56,744 nucleotides of DNA. Source: an uncultured Hyphomicrobiales bacterium (GTDB lineage: Bacteria > Pseudomonadota > Alphaproteobacteria > Rhizobiales > Beijerinckiaceae). A program made the position numbers and the translations under genes. A model generated the notes under the pieces. The model ran no database searches. It was not told where the DNA came from and saw only the letters and a list, made by a program, of their open reading frames with translations. The stretch covers positions 1 through 56,744 of the forward strand of contig CAIZEI010000175.1 in assembly GCA_903931945.1 (NCBI GenBank), in the 5' to 3' direction. Below, piece by piece: positions 17,015 through 24,939 of the stretch (position 1 is the first letter of the stretch; each line of letters starts with the position of its first letter).

Positions 17015-17623
17015 ATGTCAGACGATGTCATCCGCTACGACCTTCTCGTTCAGGAAGCCATGCGTGGCGTGGTTCGTAAAGTTTTGGCCGACGCCGCGCG
17101 CAACGGATTGCCCGGCGATCATCATTTCTACATCGCCTTCCGCACCGGCGCGAGGGGAGTCAAACTCTCCCAGCGCATGAAGGAACGCTTCCCCGAAGAA
17201 ATGACCGTTGTGCTGCAATTCCAGTTCTGGGACCTCGCCGTAACGGAAACGGCCTTCGAGGTCGGTCTTTCCTTCGGCAATGTGCCTGAAAAGTTGGTGG
17301 TGCCTTTCGACGCAATTGTGGGTTTTTCCGATCCGTCCGTCGATTTTGGGCTGAAAATCTCCATCCAGGAGCCAGAGACAGAAAAAGGCGCAAACGACGC
17401 AGAGCCCGCCAAACGCGCGCCTGCGCGCCCTGCTGGCAAACTGCCTCCTCGTATCGCTGACAAGGCCCCGCGTGGGGCCGGTTCGGAACCCGCCGAAGTC
17501 AAGCCTGCCAGACCGGCGCCAGGCGCTAAAACAAAGAGCGAAAAGCCCACGGCAGGACTCGATGGCAAGCCCGACGCCGCCGCCAAAGTCGTTTCCATCG
17601 ACGCCTTCCGCAAAAAGCCCTAA
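17015..17623 (+). CDS. sspB: ClpXP adaptor SspB, alphaproteobacterial type
   Basis: 202 residues. The N-terminal ~120 residues form the SspB substrate-binding domain (MSDDVIRYDLLVQEAMRGVVRKVL-type start, GDHHFYIAFRT, VVLQFQFWDLAVTETAFEVGLSFG). A Pro/Ala/Lys-rich flexible linker follows, and the protein ends in VVSIDAFRKKP, which corresponds to the short ClpX-docking tail of SspB proteins. The adaptor grips the N-terminal part of ssrA tags and delivers tagged proteins to ClpXP in the cytoplasm. The ssrA gene lies only 1.7 kb upstream, so tag and tag-reader are close neighbours here. The start has only a weak ribosome-binding site, but alternatives would cut the conserved domain. Confidence 0.93.
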   Translation: MSDDVIRYDLLVQEAMRGVVRKVLADAARNGLPGDHHFYIAFRTGARGVKLSQRMKERFPEEMTVVLQFQFWDLAVTETAFEVGLSFGNVPEKLVVPFDAIVGFSDPSVDFGLKISIQEPETEKGANDAEPAKRAPARPAGKLPPRIADKAPRGAGSEPAEVKPARPAPGAKTKSEKPTAGLDGKPDAAAKVVSIDAFRKKP

Positions 17624-17732
17624 ATATTCGCGATCCTGAGACTGTGAAGGACGTTCGCGGGTGGAATTTCTCGCGCGTTGAAGAACCGCCCGACCTAGCA
17701 GACCCGCCGCGCAAACCCCCACTCCGACACCT

Positions 17733-17770
17733 TGAGCATTTCAAGTTTCTTTCAAACATGAAAATGCTCT
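17733..17770. repeat. Imperfect inverted repeat in the leader of the triple binding-protein operon
   Basis: TGAGCATTTCAAGTTT (17733-17748) and AAACATGAAAATGCTCT (17754-17770) are near-complementary with a 5-nt loop. GAGCATTTTC/GAAAATGCTC palindromes of this style occur as dispersed repeats in Rhizobiales genomes (recollection, not checked). It lies 37 bp before the ATG at 17808, so it could also be an operator or mRNA hairpin. Confidence 0.55.
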
Positions 17771-17807
17771 AGACTTGTCGCCGAGAATACCCCCGGGGAG
17801 GAATTTC

Positions 17808-18845
17808 ATGACGCCGCTATGCAGATTTGTTCTCGCGGCTCTGTGCACGATGGCGATGGCGGCGCCCACTCGCGCTGCGAACACCAAGGTCACAATCGGC
17901 GGCACATTATCAGCCACAGATATCGGCCTGTGGGTTGCCGATAAAAAAGGCTATTTCCGCGACGAGGGGATCGATGCCGATTTCATCACATTCGATTCCG
18001 CCGCCAGAATGATTGCATCGCTGGGATCCGGCGAACTCGATGTCGCAGCAGGCGGCCATTCTGCAGGTCTTTTCAATGCGGTTGGGCGCGGCATCGATAT
18101 TCGTATCGTCGCCGACAAGAGCCAGAATGTGACAGGCCGCAGCAGCATCAAAATGCTGGTGCGCAAGGACCTCGTGGACTCAGGCCGCTACAGAACCTAT
18201 GCAGACCTCAAAGGTCTGAAAGTGGCGGAAGCTGCGCCCGGCGGATCGGCGCAACCGATCCTCGTCAAATTTCTGGAAAAGGCCGGCTTGAGTTACGATG
18301 ATGTCGAGCACGTCTACATGTCGTTTCCGCAAATGACAATCGCCTTGCAGAACAAGGCGATTGACGTCGCATTGCCCGCCGAACCCTCAGTCACGCAGGC
18401 GCTCCGACTTGGCGGCGTTGTTGCTGTCGCCAACGATTACGACGTCTATCCCGTACATGAAGTCTCGGAAATCATGTATTCGGGCGGGTTTGCGACGAAA
18501 GACCCGGCGCTCGCGCAAAGATTTATGAAGGCGTTTCTGCGCGGCGTGCGCTATCACAACGACGCTTTGGGCCCGAATGGCGAATTTGCCGGCCCGCAGG
18601 GCGACGAAATCGTGGCAGTTGCAACCCAATATGGACCATTCAAGGACCCTGCCGTCTGGCGCTCGTTCATTCTGAGTTATTGCGGTCCCGATGGAACGCT
18701 GAATGTTGCAAGTTTGAAGGAAGATCTCGATATTTTTCGCAAGCTCGGATTGATTACGTCGGATGTGACGATAGACAAGGTCATCGATACGCGTTTTACC
18801 GACGCTGCCGTAAAGGAACTCGGACCCTACCAGAGGAAGCAATAG
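17808..18845 (+). CDS. SsuA/THI5-like (NMT1 family) periplasmic substrate-binding protein, first of three
   Basis: 345 residues. The signal peptide is MTPLCRFVLAALCTMAMAAPTRA. The mature sequence has the family pattern: the ligand-pocket entrance GLWVADKKGYFRDEGID, then FDSAARMIASLGSGELDVAAGG, the hinge segment DLKGLKVAEAAPGG, and DVEHVYMSFPQM. These proteins bind aliphatic sulfonates, nitrate/taurine-like compounds or pyrimidine precursors in the periplasm and normally feed an SsuBC-type ABC transporter, which is absent here. GGGGAGGA precedes the ATG at 6-7 nt; a TTG eleven codons upstream lacks one. The 17-bp gap to the next gene implies an operon. The residue pattern is closest to the second protein of the trio. 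Confidence 0.88.
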   Translation: MTPLCRFVLAALCTMAMAAPTRAANTKVTIGGTLSATDIGLWVADKKGYFRDEGIDADFITFDSAARMIASLGSGELDVAAGGHSAGLFNAVGRGIDIRIVADKSQNVTGRSSIKMLVRKDLVDSGRYRTYADLKGLKVAEAAPGGSAQPILVKFLEKAGLSYDDVEHVYMSFPQMTIALQNKAIDVALPAEPSVTQALRLGGVVAVANDYDVYPVHEVSEIMYSGGFATKDPALAQRFMKAFLRGVRYHNDALGPNGEFAGPQGDEIVAVATQYGPFKDPAVWRSFILSYCGPDGTLNVASLKEDLDIFRKLGLITSDVTIDKVIDTRFTDAAVKELGPYQRKQ

Positions 18846-18862
18846 TGACGGCGAGGACGAAT

Positions 18863-19900
18863 ATGCAATACGCATTGCAGGCGGCGATCGCTGGATTAAT
18901 CGCAATGCTGGTATTGGCGGCGCCCGCCCATGCGCAGTCCCCATTCAAGCTCAATGTTGGCATTACCAATTCAGCTAGCGATGTCGCGCTTTTCGTCGCA
19001 GACGCGCATGGCTATTTCAAGCGCGAGGGGCTCGATGTCAATTTTGTAAAGTTCGATTCGGCAGCTCGCATGATTGCGCCATTTGCATCGGGAGAACTTG
19101 CGGTAGGCGCAGGCGGGCCCTCGGCAGGCCTGTTCAACGCGGTTGGCCGGGGTATCGATATTCGGATCGTTGCTGACAAAACCTCGACGGTTCCCGGACG
19201 GCCCATCAATTTCCTCGTCGTGCGAAAGGACCTCGTGGAGTCCGGACGTTACAGGACGCTTTCGGATTTACGGGGCATGAAAATTGGAGGAGCGGCGCCG
19301 GGCGGGGCCGCGACAGCAACGCTCGACAGATTGCTCGCCATGGCGAACCTCACAACTAACGACGTCGAGCGTGTTTATCTGGCCTTCCCGCAGCAGGTGA
19401 TCGCTCTGCAAAACAAGGTGGCGGACGCCGCCATGCCAACCGAACCCTTTGTCACAACTGCCGTCAACAATGGCTCTGGCGTCCGCATCATCGGAGATGA
19501 TGTCATCTATCCCGGCCATCAACTGGCGACGCTGTTTTACACCGGGCCGTTCGTGCAAAAGAACCCTGACGAAGCCAGACGTTTCATGCGGGCCTATATA
19601 TCCGCCGCACGCGATTACAACGATGCGATCGAAGGAACCCATCTTGCCGGCCCGAAAGGCGAGGAAATGATTTCCATTCTCACGCGCTATTCACTCGTCA
19701 CCGACCCGGACGTGCATCGGTCCCTGACCGCAGTGAATATCGATCCTGACGGGAAGCTCAATATCGCCAGCCTGCGCGAAGACATCGATATTTTTATCAA
19801 GGAAGGGCTGATCGAAGGCAAGGTTGACGCCAACAAGGTCATTGATACGTCGTTCGCCGAAGCTGCCGTTAAAGACCTTGGACCGTATATACGCAAATAG
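18863..19900 (+). CDS. SsuA/THI5-like substrate-binding protein, second of three
   Basis: 345 residues. The signal peptide is MQYALQAAIAGLIAMLVLAAPAHA. It repeats the pattern of its upstream neighbour: ALFVADAHGYFKREGLD, FDSAARMIAPFASGELAVGAGG, GLFNAVGRGIDIRIVADK, DLRGMKIGGAAPGG and a C-terminal FAEAAVKDLGPYIRK. The shared RYRTLSDLRG and VGRGIDIRIVADK strings show that the first two genes arose by tandem duplication and then diverged in the pocket region. The ATG has GAGGA at about 6 nt. A GTG overlapping the previous stop by 1 nt is an alternative that would lengthen the signal peptide by six residues. No transporter membrane component follows. Confidence 0.88.
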   Translation: MQYALQAAIAGLIAMLVLAAPAHAQSPFKLNVGITNSASDVALFVADAHGYFKREGLDVNFVKFDSAARMIAPFASGELAVGAGGPSAGLFNAVGRGIDIRIVADKTSTVPGRPINFLVVRKDLVESGRYRTLSDLRGMKIGGAAPGGAATATLDRLLAMANLTTNDVERVYLAFPQQVIALQNKVADAAMPTEPFVTTAVNNGSGVRIIGDDVIYPGHQLATLFYTGPFVQKNPDEARRFMRAYISAARDYNDAIEGTHLAGPKGEEMISILTRYSLVTDPDVHRSLTAVNIDPDGKLNIASLREDIDIFIKEGLIEGKVDANKVIDTSFAEAAVKDLGPYIRK

Positions 19901-19938
19901 ACCGGATCGAAAATGAACAACAAACGCCTGAGGGGGCA

Positions 19939-20952
19939 ATGAACAGAAAAGCGCATTTCGCCGTTTTGCTGCTGAGCGTTCTTTCCTTTGCAACGCCAAT
20001 CCGGGCGAATGAACTCGTCCCCGTGCAGTATTCTTCGCTGGGCGGGGCCACCGATGCAGGGGTCTATCTCGCTGACGCCCTCGGATTTTTTAAGGAACAG
20101 GGGATCGCTGTCACCACAAATCTGATGACAACTGTTCCTTCGCAGATTGCCGAAATGGCGACCGGTCGTCTCGATGTCTCCGGTATTGCCTTGTCGCCGG
20201 GGATATTCGCGGCTTCGGCGCGCAACATCGGATTGCGCATCGTCGGCGACAAGCAAAGTCTGCGTCCCGGATTTTCCTCGACGCGCATTCTCGTGCGCCC
20301 GGACCTGATGAAGGCGACAGAGGAAGAAACCGTGCGCGCATTGCGGGGCAAGCGCATGGCGGGTCCGGGGCGCACCACCATCGGTTTCTATCTCGTCGCA
20401 TCCCTGTTCCGGAAATATGGCATGGATGTCGGCGATTTTGATTTCGTGGAAATCCCGTTGCCGGATATTGTTGCAGGACTCGCTTCGGGAGCAGCGGACG
20501 GCGCGCTTGTGGTTGAGCCCATTGGCTCGCGCGCGGTGAAGGCGGGCGTCGCCACGGAGCTATCCGATTGCGCTGAGTTTGTGCCGCCGGGCGGCAGCGT
20601 AACGCCGCTGGTTTATTCCGAGCAATTCGCGCAAAAGCGAGAACTCGCAACCGGTTTCATGAAGGCCTATATGCGCGGCGCAAGGGTCTTTGTCGACGCC
20701 TTTGCGAAGGGCAGGGATCGCGAGAACGTCATTGCCGTCATCGCCGAACACGCTAAAATCCCCGTTGACGTTGTGCGCAATGCATTTCCCGGCGGGCTCG
20801 ATCCCAACCAGCGCATCTCCATCGCGTTTCTCGACAAGGTGCAGCGCTTTTACATTGAGCAAAAGCTGCTCGAAAAGCCTGTCGATCTCGACAGGCTCGT
20901 AGATATGTCATTCGCCGATACGGCGCTGAAGGAGCTCGGAATCTATGAGTAA
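19939..20952 (+). CDS. SsuA/THI5-like substrate-binding protein, third of three, more divergent
   Basis: 337 residues. The signal peptide is MNRKAHFAVLLLSVLSFATPIRA. The motif order is the same as in the two upstream proteins (GVYLADALGFFKEQGIA, MATGRLDVSGIAL, RNIGLRIVGDKQS, ALRGKRMAGPGRTT), and the C-terminus FADTALKELGIYE parallels theirs, but overall similarity is clearly lower. So the trio consists of a recent pair plus an older relative. GAGGGGG precedes the ATG at 3-8 nt. A hairpin (20960-20994) right after the stop and a new promoter-like sequence suggest that the transcriptional unit of the three binding proteins may end here, separate from the dioxygenase gene downstream. Confidence 0.87.
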   Translation: MNRKAHFAVLLLSVLSFATPIRANELVPVQYSSLGGATDAGVYLADALGFFKEQGIAVTTNLMTTVPSQIAEMATGRLDVSGIALSPGIFAASARNIGLRIVGDKQSLRPGFSSTRILVRPDLMKATEEETVRALRGKRMAGPGRTTIGFYLVASLFRKYGMDVGDFDFVEIPLPDIVAGLASGAADGALVVEPIGSRAVKAGVATELSDCAEFVPPGGSVTPLVYSEQFAQKRELATGFMKAYMRGARVFVDAFAKGRDRENVIAVIAEHAKIPVDVVRNAFPGGLDPNQRISIAFLDKVQRFYIEQKLLEKPVDLDRLVDMSFADTALKELGIYE

Positions 20953-20959
20953 ACAGGAC

Positions 20960-20994
20960 AACGGGCGACCGGATCATTCCGCGGACCGCCCGTT
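20960..20994 (+). terminator. Hairpin after the third binding-protein gene
   Basis: AACGGGCG (20960-20967) pairs perfectly with CGCCCGTT (20987-20994), with three further base pairs possible inside. There is no T-run, so it is either a weak or Rho-assisted terminator or an mRNA-end protecting stem. Confidence 0.4.
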
Positions 20995-21020
20995 ACGCGC
21001 CGGCGCGAAAGCGATATAAT
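20993..21020 (+). promoter_or_regulatory. Candidate promoter before the TauD-type dioxygenase
   Basis: A perfect TATAAT (21015-21020) lies 16 bp after TTACGC (20993-20998). The -35 overlaps the last bases of the preceding hairpin. Start of transcription would be near 21027, about 60 nt before the GTG at 21087. Confidence 0.45.
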
Positions 21021-21086
21021 CCCGGAAGACCAATGGCAGGCCGACGAATTTGCCATCGCAAGATGCAAGATAGAGGAGTTGTTGCG

Positions 21087-21914
21087 GTGAACTTCGAGGA
21101 AATTTCCGTTACGCCGTCATCGCCGCATGTTGGAGCGGAGATCGACAATATCGATTTGACCAGGCCGCTCAGCGACAGACAATTGAAGGAGCTCCGCGCC
21201 GCTTTCCTGAAATATGGCGTCATCTTTTTTCGCGAACAGGATATCGGTTTTGAACACCAGATGGCGCTGGCCGAGCGCTTCGGCCATGTGCATATCCATG
21301 TCGGGGGGGAAGGAACGGCCTCAAAACCTGCTCCGGGCTATCCTGCGATCCGGCTTCAGCATTTTGACAAGGATTCAAAGCGGATTTCCGGAGAGGTCTG
21401 GCATTCCGACCAGAGTTGCGCCGAAATTCCGCCTGCCGGTTCAATCCTGCAGCAAAAGATTATCCCGCCTGACGGAGGCGGCGACACTTTGTTTGCAAGC
21501 TGTTATGCAGCCTATGACGCCCTGTCGCCACAGATGCAGGCGTTTCTTGAACCTTTGTCCGCAGAGCACGATGGCGCCAAGCTCTTCGATCGCGGAACCA
21601 AAACCGTTTACCCCAAGGCGGTGCATCCGGTTATCACACGCCACCCGGAAACAGGCCGCAAGGTGTTGTTCGTTAACGCTGGCTTCACAACGCGCATTGT
21701 GGACTTGCCCAAGGATGAAAGCGAAGCAATCCTGAACTACCTGTACGCGCATATCGCCAAACCTCATTGGCAGATGCGGTTCCGCTGGCGACCCAATTCC
21801 ATTGCGTTCTGGGACAATCGCTGCACGCAGCATTTTGCAATCTGGGATTATTGGCCGAATGTGCGATCCGGCTATCGTGTGCAATTTGAGGGCGCTGTAC
21901 GCCCGGACCGATGA
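21087..21914 (+). CDS. TauD/TfdA-family Fe(II)/2-oxoglutarate-dependent dioxygenase
   Basis: 275 residues, the usual length. The Fe(II) facial triad is visible: H106 and D108 in WHSDQS and a distal H249 in CTQHFAIWDYW. The 2-oxoglutarate-binding arginine is in SGYRVQ near the C-terminus. The family hydroxylates taurine, alkyl sulfates, 2,4-D and similar compounds next to the heteroatom so that the product falls apart. The start is a GTG with GAGGAG 8 nt upstream, giving the standard N-terminus; an ATG eight codons earlier has no ribosome-binding site. It lies directly after three SsuA-like binding proteins, a pairing expected for sulfonate use, but no sulfonate-specific residue can be confirmed by eye. 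Confidence 0.9.
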   Translation: MNFEEISVTPSSPHVGAEIDNIDLTRPLSDRQLKELRAAFLKYGVIFFREQDIGFEHQMALAERFGHVHIHVGGEGTASKPAPGYPAIRLQHFDKDSKRISGEVWHSDQSCAEIPPAGSILQQKIIPPDGGGDTLFASCYAAYDALSPQMQAFLEPLSAEHDGAKLFDRGTKTVYPKAVHPVITRHPETGRKVLFVNAGFTTRIVDLPKDESEAILNYLYAHIAKPHWQMRFRWRPNSIAFWDNRCTQHFAIWDYWPNVRSGYRVQFEGAVRPDR

Positions 21915-21962
21915 GACCGAAAAAGCTCGCCATATCGGGTTCAAGGGGATGGGAACGTCAGT

Positions 21963-24059
21963 ATGAGCAAACCTGCGCGTGTTTCGATGTTTCAGCGCCG
22001 CCTGACGCAGGCCGCTGCGCTGACGCTCGCATTGATGGCTTTGGCTTCCGTGCCGGCTCAGGCGCGCATCATACGCATCGTGATCGACCAGAGGGAATCC
22101 CCTGCCTTCGATGGCGACAATTACGGCGCTGCGGGACAATATGAAACACTGACCGGGCGCGCCTATGGCGTGCTCGATCCTGCCGATCCGCACAATTCGG
22201 TGATCCAGGATATTCAACTTGCGCCCCGCAATGCGCAGGGGCTCGTCGAATATATGACGACGTTCCAGATCAGCAAGCCAATTGACCTTGGCAAGAGCAG
22301 TGGCCTGCTCTGGCACGATGTTCCCAATCGCGGCTCGCGCGCACGCTTTGCAATCGAAGAACGCAGGAACGGCGACATCTATCTCAGCAATGGCTGGCAG
22401 GGCGACAAATCCGGCTCGACGGCCCCCGACCCTGACCACGAATATCTGGACGCGCCTGTTGCGCGTAATCCTGACGGCTCGGCGATCACAGGGCTGGTTT
22501 TGGGCCGGATCATGAACGAAAGTGGACCGGACTCCCGACCGTTGATCGTTCATAACAATCCGGTTCCCTATCACCCCGCCTCGCTTGACACGAATCTTGC
22601 CACGCTCACGACCCATGACGCTGAAGCCATGGACGGAACGGTCGGCGCGACCAGCCTCATTGCGCCTTCAGACTGGGCCTGGGCGAAATGCGGCGCGTCC
22701 AATCCCTTTCCCGGAACGCCGGACGCAACGCAGATTTGTCTTCGCAACGGGTTCGACCCCGGCTTGCTGTATCAGGTCGCCTACACAGCAAAAGACCCCT
22801 ATGTGCTTGGAATCGGCTTTGCGGCTTTCCGCGACGCGGGCGCATTTTTTCGTCTTGAGGCCCATGACGCCGAAGGCGCGCCCAATCCGCTTGCAGGTCA
22901 TGTCAAATGGTCGATCAGCCGCGGCGTGTCGCAATCGGGTAATTTTTTGCGACAGTTCCTGCATCTTGGCTTCAATCAGGATGAAAACCAGCGTCAGGTC
23001 TATGATGGCGCATGGCCGATTATCGCGGGACGACGAATCAGCCTGAATGTCCGGTTCGCGCAGCCCGATGGCGTGCTGATGCTTTATCAGCTTGGCAGCG
23101 AGGGTCCGCAATGGTGGACGCCTGCGCCAGATCCGGTGCGCGGCCTGTCTGCCGCGGGCATTCTCGACCGCTGCACTGCAACCAAAACCTGTCCCAAGAT
23201 TATCGAACATTTTGGCGCGGCCGAAGTTTGGGCCCTGAAGCTGACGCCTGAATGGGTGGGCACACAGGGAATTGAAGATCTTCCACTGCCAGATAATGTG
23301 CGCCGATATTATATTCCCGGCACGGCGCATGGCGGTGGCGCTGGGGGATTTAGCGTCAAGCCATTGCCGCCTCCGGCCTGTCCTGGAGCCGAATGGGGTC
23401 GTGGCATTCTATCGGCAAACCCCCTGCCGCATACAGAGACCGCCAACGCCATAAGGACGCATTTTCGGAACTGGGTCATGAAGAACGAGGCGCCGCCCGC
23501 AAGCCGTTATCCGACTTTAAAGAGCGGATTTCTGGTTGATGCGACCAAGGACGCGTTGGGATTCCCGACGATCCCCGGCGTGCCCGCCTCGGCGCCGACT
23601 GGATTGATCAATCCTGTTCTCGATTACGATCTTGGACCGGATTTCAACGCGCTGGACGGGTCTGGCGCCGCCACGCTCGTCCCCCCGGCCATCAAACATG
23701 TGATCGCAATGAAAGCGCCGCGCGTCGACGCCGATGGCAATGAACTCGGCGGCGTGCCGGTTGTTTTGCACGAGGCGCCGCTTGGTTCGTATCTCGGCTG
23801 GAACATCACTGCGGCAGGTTTTCACCGGGGGCAAGAATGCAACTACGCCGGTGGAATGATTCCATTTGCAAAAACAAAACAGGAGCGACTTGCCAGCGGC
23901 GATCCCCGACTGTCGCTGGAAGAGCGTTACGTCAACCATGACGGCTATGTCGCTGCTGTGGAGATCGCAACGAAGAAGGCTGAGGCGTCAGGCTTTTTAC
24001 TTGCCGACGATGCGGCGGCGCTCATTCGCGCCGCCAAAGACAGCGACGTGCTGAATTAA
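21963..24059 (+). CDS. Large exported alpha/beta hydrolase-domain protein
   Basis: 698 residues with an N-terminal signal peptide ending near SVPAQA. The sequence RIIRIVIDQRESPAFDG and LTGRAYGVLDPADPHNSVIQD matches a family of long secreted proteins annotated as 'alpha/beta hydrolase domain' (Abhydrolase_10 type). The probable nucleophile elbow is GVSQSG near residue 323, with a late histidine candidate in HGGGAGGF. Seven or more cysteines in the middle and C-terminal parts may form disulfides. The 48-bp gap after the dioxygenase implies co-transcription. A periplasmic esterase or lactonase that releases a small acid for the adjacent binding proteins and dioxygenase would be consistent, but the substrate is unknown. 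It is convergent with the SDR gene at 24093. Confidence 0.78.
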   Translation: MSKPARVSMFQRRLTQAAALTLALMALASVPAQARIIRIVIDQRESPAFDGDNYGAAGQYETLTGRAYGVLDPADPHNSVIQDIQLAPRNAQGLVEYMTTFQISKPIDLGKSSGLLWHDVPNRGSRARFAIEERRNGDIYLSNGWQGDKSGSTAPDPDHEYLDAPVARNPDGSAITGLVLGRIMNESGPDSRPLIVHNNPVPYHPASLDTNLATLTTHDAEAMDGTVGATSLIAPSDWAWAKCGASNPFPGTPDATQICLRNGFDPGLLYQVAYTAKDPYVLGIGFAAFRDAGAFFRLEAHDAEGAPNPLAGHVKWSISRGVSQSGNFLRQFLHLGFNQDENQRQVYDGAWPIIAGRRISLNVRFAQPDGVLMLYQLGSEGPQWWTPAPDPVRGLSAAGILDRCTATKTCPKIIEHFGAAEVWALKLTPEWVGTQGIEDLPLPDNVRRYYIPGTAHGGGAGGFSVKPLPPPACPGAEWGRGILSANPLPHTETANAIRTHFRNWVMKNEAPPASRYPTLKSGFLVDATKDALGFPTIPGVPASAPTGLINPVLDYDLGPDFNALDGSGAATLVPPAIKHVIAMKAPRVDADGNELGGVPVVLHEAPLGSYLGWNITAAGFHRGQECNYAGGMIPFAKTKQERLASGDPRLSLEERYVNHDGYVAAVEIATKKAEASGFLLADDAAALIRAAKDSDVLN

Positions 24060-24092
24060 AATCGCGTGGCGCGAGGCAATAAATCCCTGAAA

Positions 24093-24932
24093 TCACGGCG
24101 CGCGCAACACTGGCGGTTCCAGCGCGGCTATCGCTCCGGCCTCGATTCCCATATCGGGCAACCAGAATTTACCAACGTATCGTTTGCCATTGATTCCGTC
24201 CGACAACGTTGAGGCGAGCCACAACATGGGCGCGATCATCACTTCGGGCTCCAGCAGTTTCTGCCCGGTGATTTCGGCATTCCGTTTGCCCATGGGGGAC
24301 ACAAAGTCCGTATTGACCGCCCCGCCGGGAATGAGCGAATTGCAGGTCACGCCCGTTCCCTCAAGGTCCTGCGCCCAGATCAGGGTTTCAGCCTCAATCG
24401 CCGTCTTGCTGACGCCATAGGGCGAGTTCTGCTTGCGCTGCATTGTCGAAAGACTGGTGGTGACATTGACAATGCGGCCCCATCCGCCACGGATCAGCAA
24501 AGGCGCGGCGACGCGCGACATAAAATAAGTCCCGATGACATTGGTCTCGATCACGTCCATCCATCGATCGGGATCGGTTTCCCAGAACTTCATGCTGGAG
24601 TAATTGGGCCCATTTTCGAGATGCGCGGGACCTTTACCCGCATTGTTGACGAGAATGTGGAGGCCGCCGAACAAACGCGCTGTTTCCGCCACGGTGCGAT
24701 CGCAATCCTCTTTGCGCGTGATGTCGCAAGGCATCGCAAGCGCTTTGCCGTGACCGGGCTTGAAGGCGACTTCGGCGACTGCCCGCCCGGCCTCCCCCAC
24801 ATTCAGGTCCGCAAAAACGACGTTGGCGCCTGCGCGCACCATCGCCTGCGCCATCGCGCGGCCAAGCCCGGCGGCGGCGCCGGTGACAATGGCGACGCGA
24901 CCATCGAGACGCAGAGATGCGACTGTTGTCAT
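24093..24932 (-). CDS. Short-chain dehydrogenase/reductase (SDR), last gene of the hydratase-like operon
   Basis: 279 residues of classical SDR type. The cofactor motif TGAAAGLG is near residue 17, NNAG near 92, a catalytic serine in NVTTSLS around 147, and the YxxxK pair in YGVSKTAIE near 160. It oxidises or reduces a hydroxyl/keto group with NAD(P) in the cytoplasm. It has GAGGACGAT directly before the ATG and follows the nitrile hydratase-like alpha gene by only 7 bp, so it belongs to that operon. A dehydrogenase acting on an alcohol, aldehyde or hydroxyamide produced from a nitrile is possible, but nothing in the sequence fixes the substrate. Confidence 0.88.
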   Translation of the reverse strand: MTTVASLRLDGRVAIVTGAAAGLGRAMAQAMVRAGANVVFADLNVGEAGRAVAEVAFKPGHGKALAMPCDITRKEDCDRTVAETARLFGGLHILVNNAGKGPAHLENGPNYSSMKFWETDPDRWMDVIETNVIGTYFMSRVAAPLLIRGGWGRIVNVTTSLSTMQRKQNSPYGVSKTAIEAETLIWAQDLEGTGVTCNSLIPGGAVNTDFVSPMGKRNAEITGQKLLEPEVMIAPMLWLASTLSDGINGKRYVGKFWLPDMGIEAGAIAALEPPVLRAP

Positions 24933-24939
24933 ATCGTCC

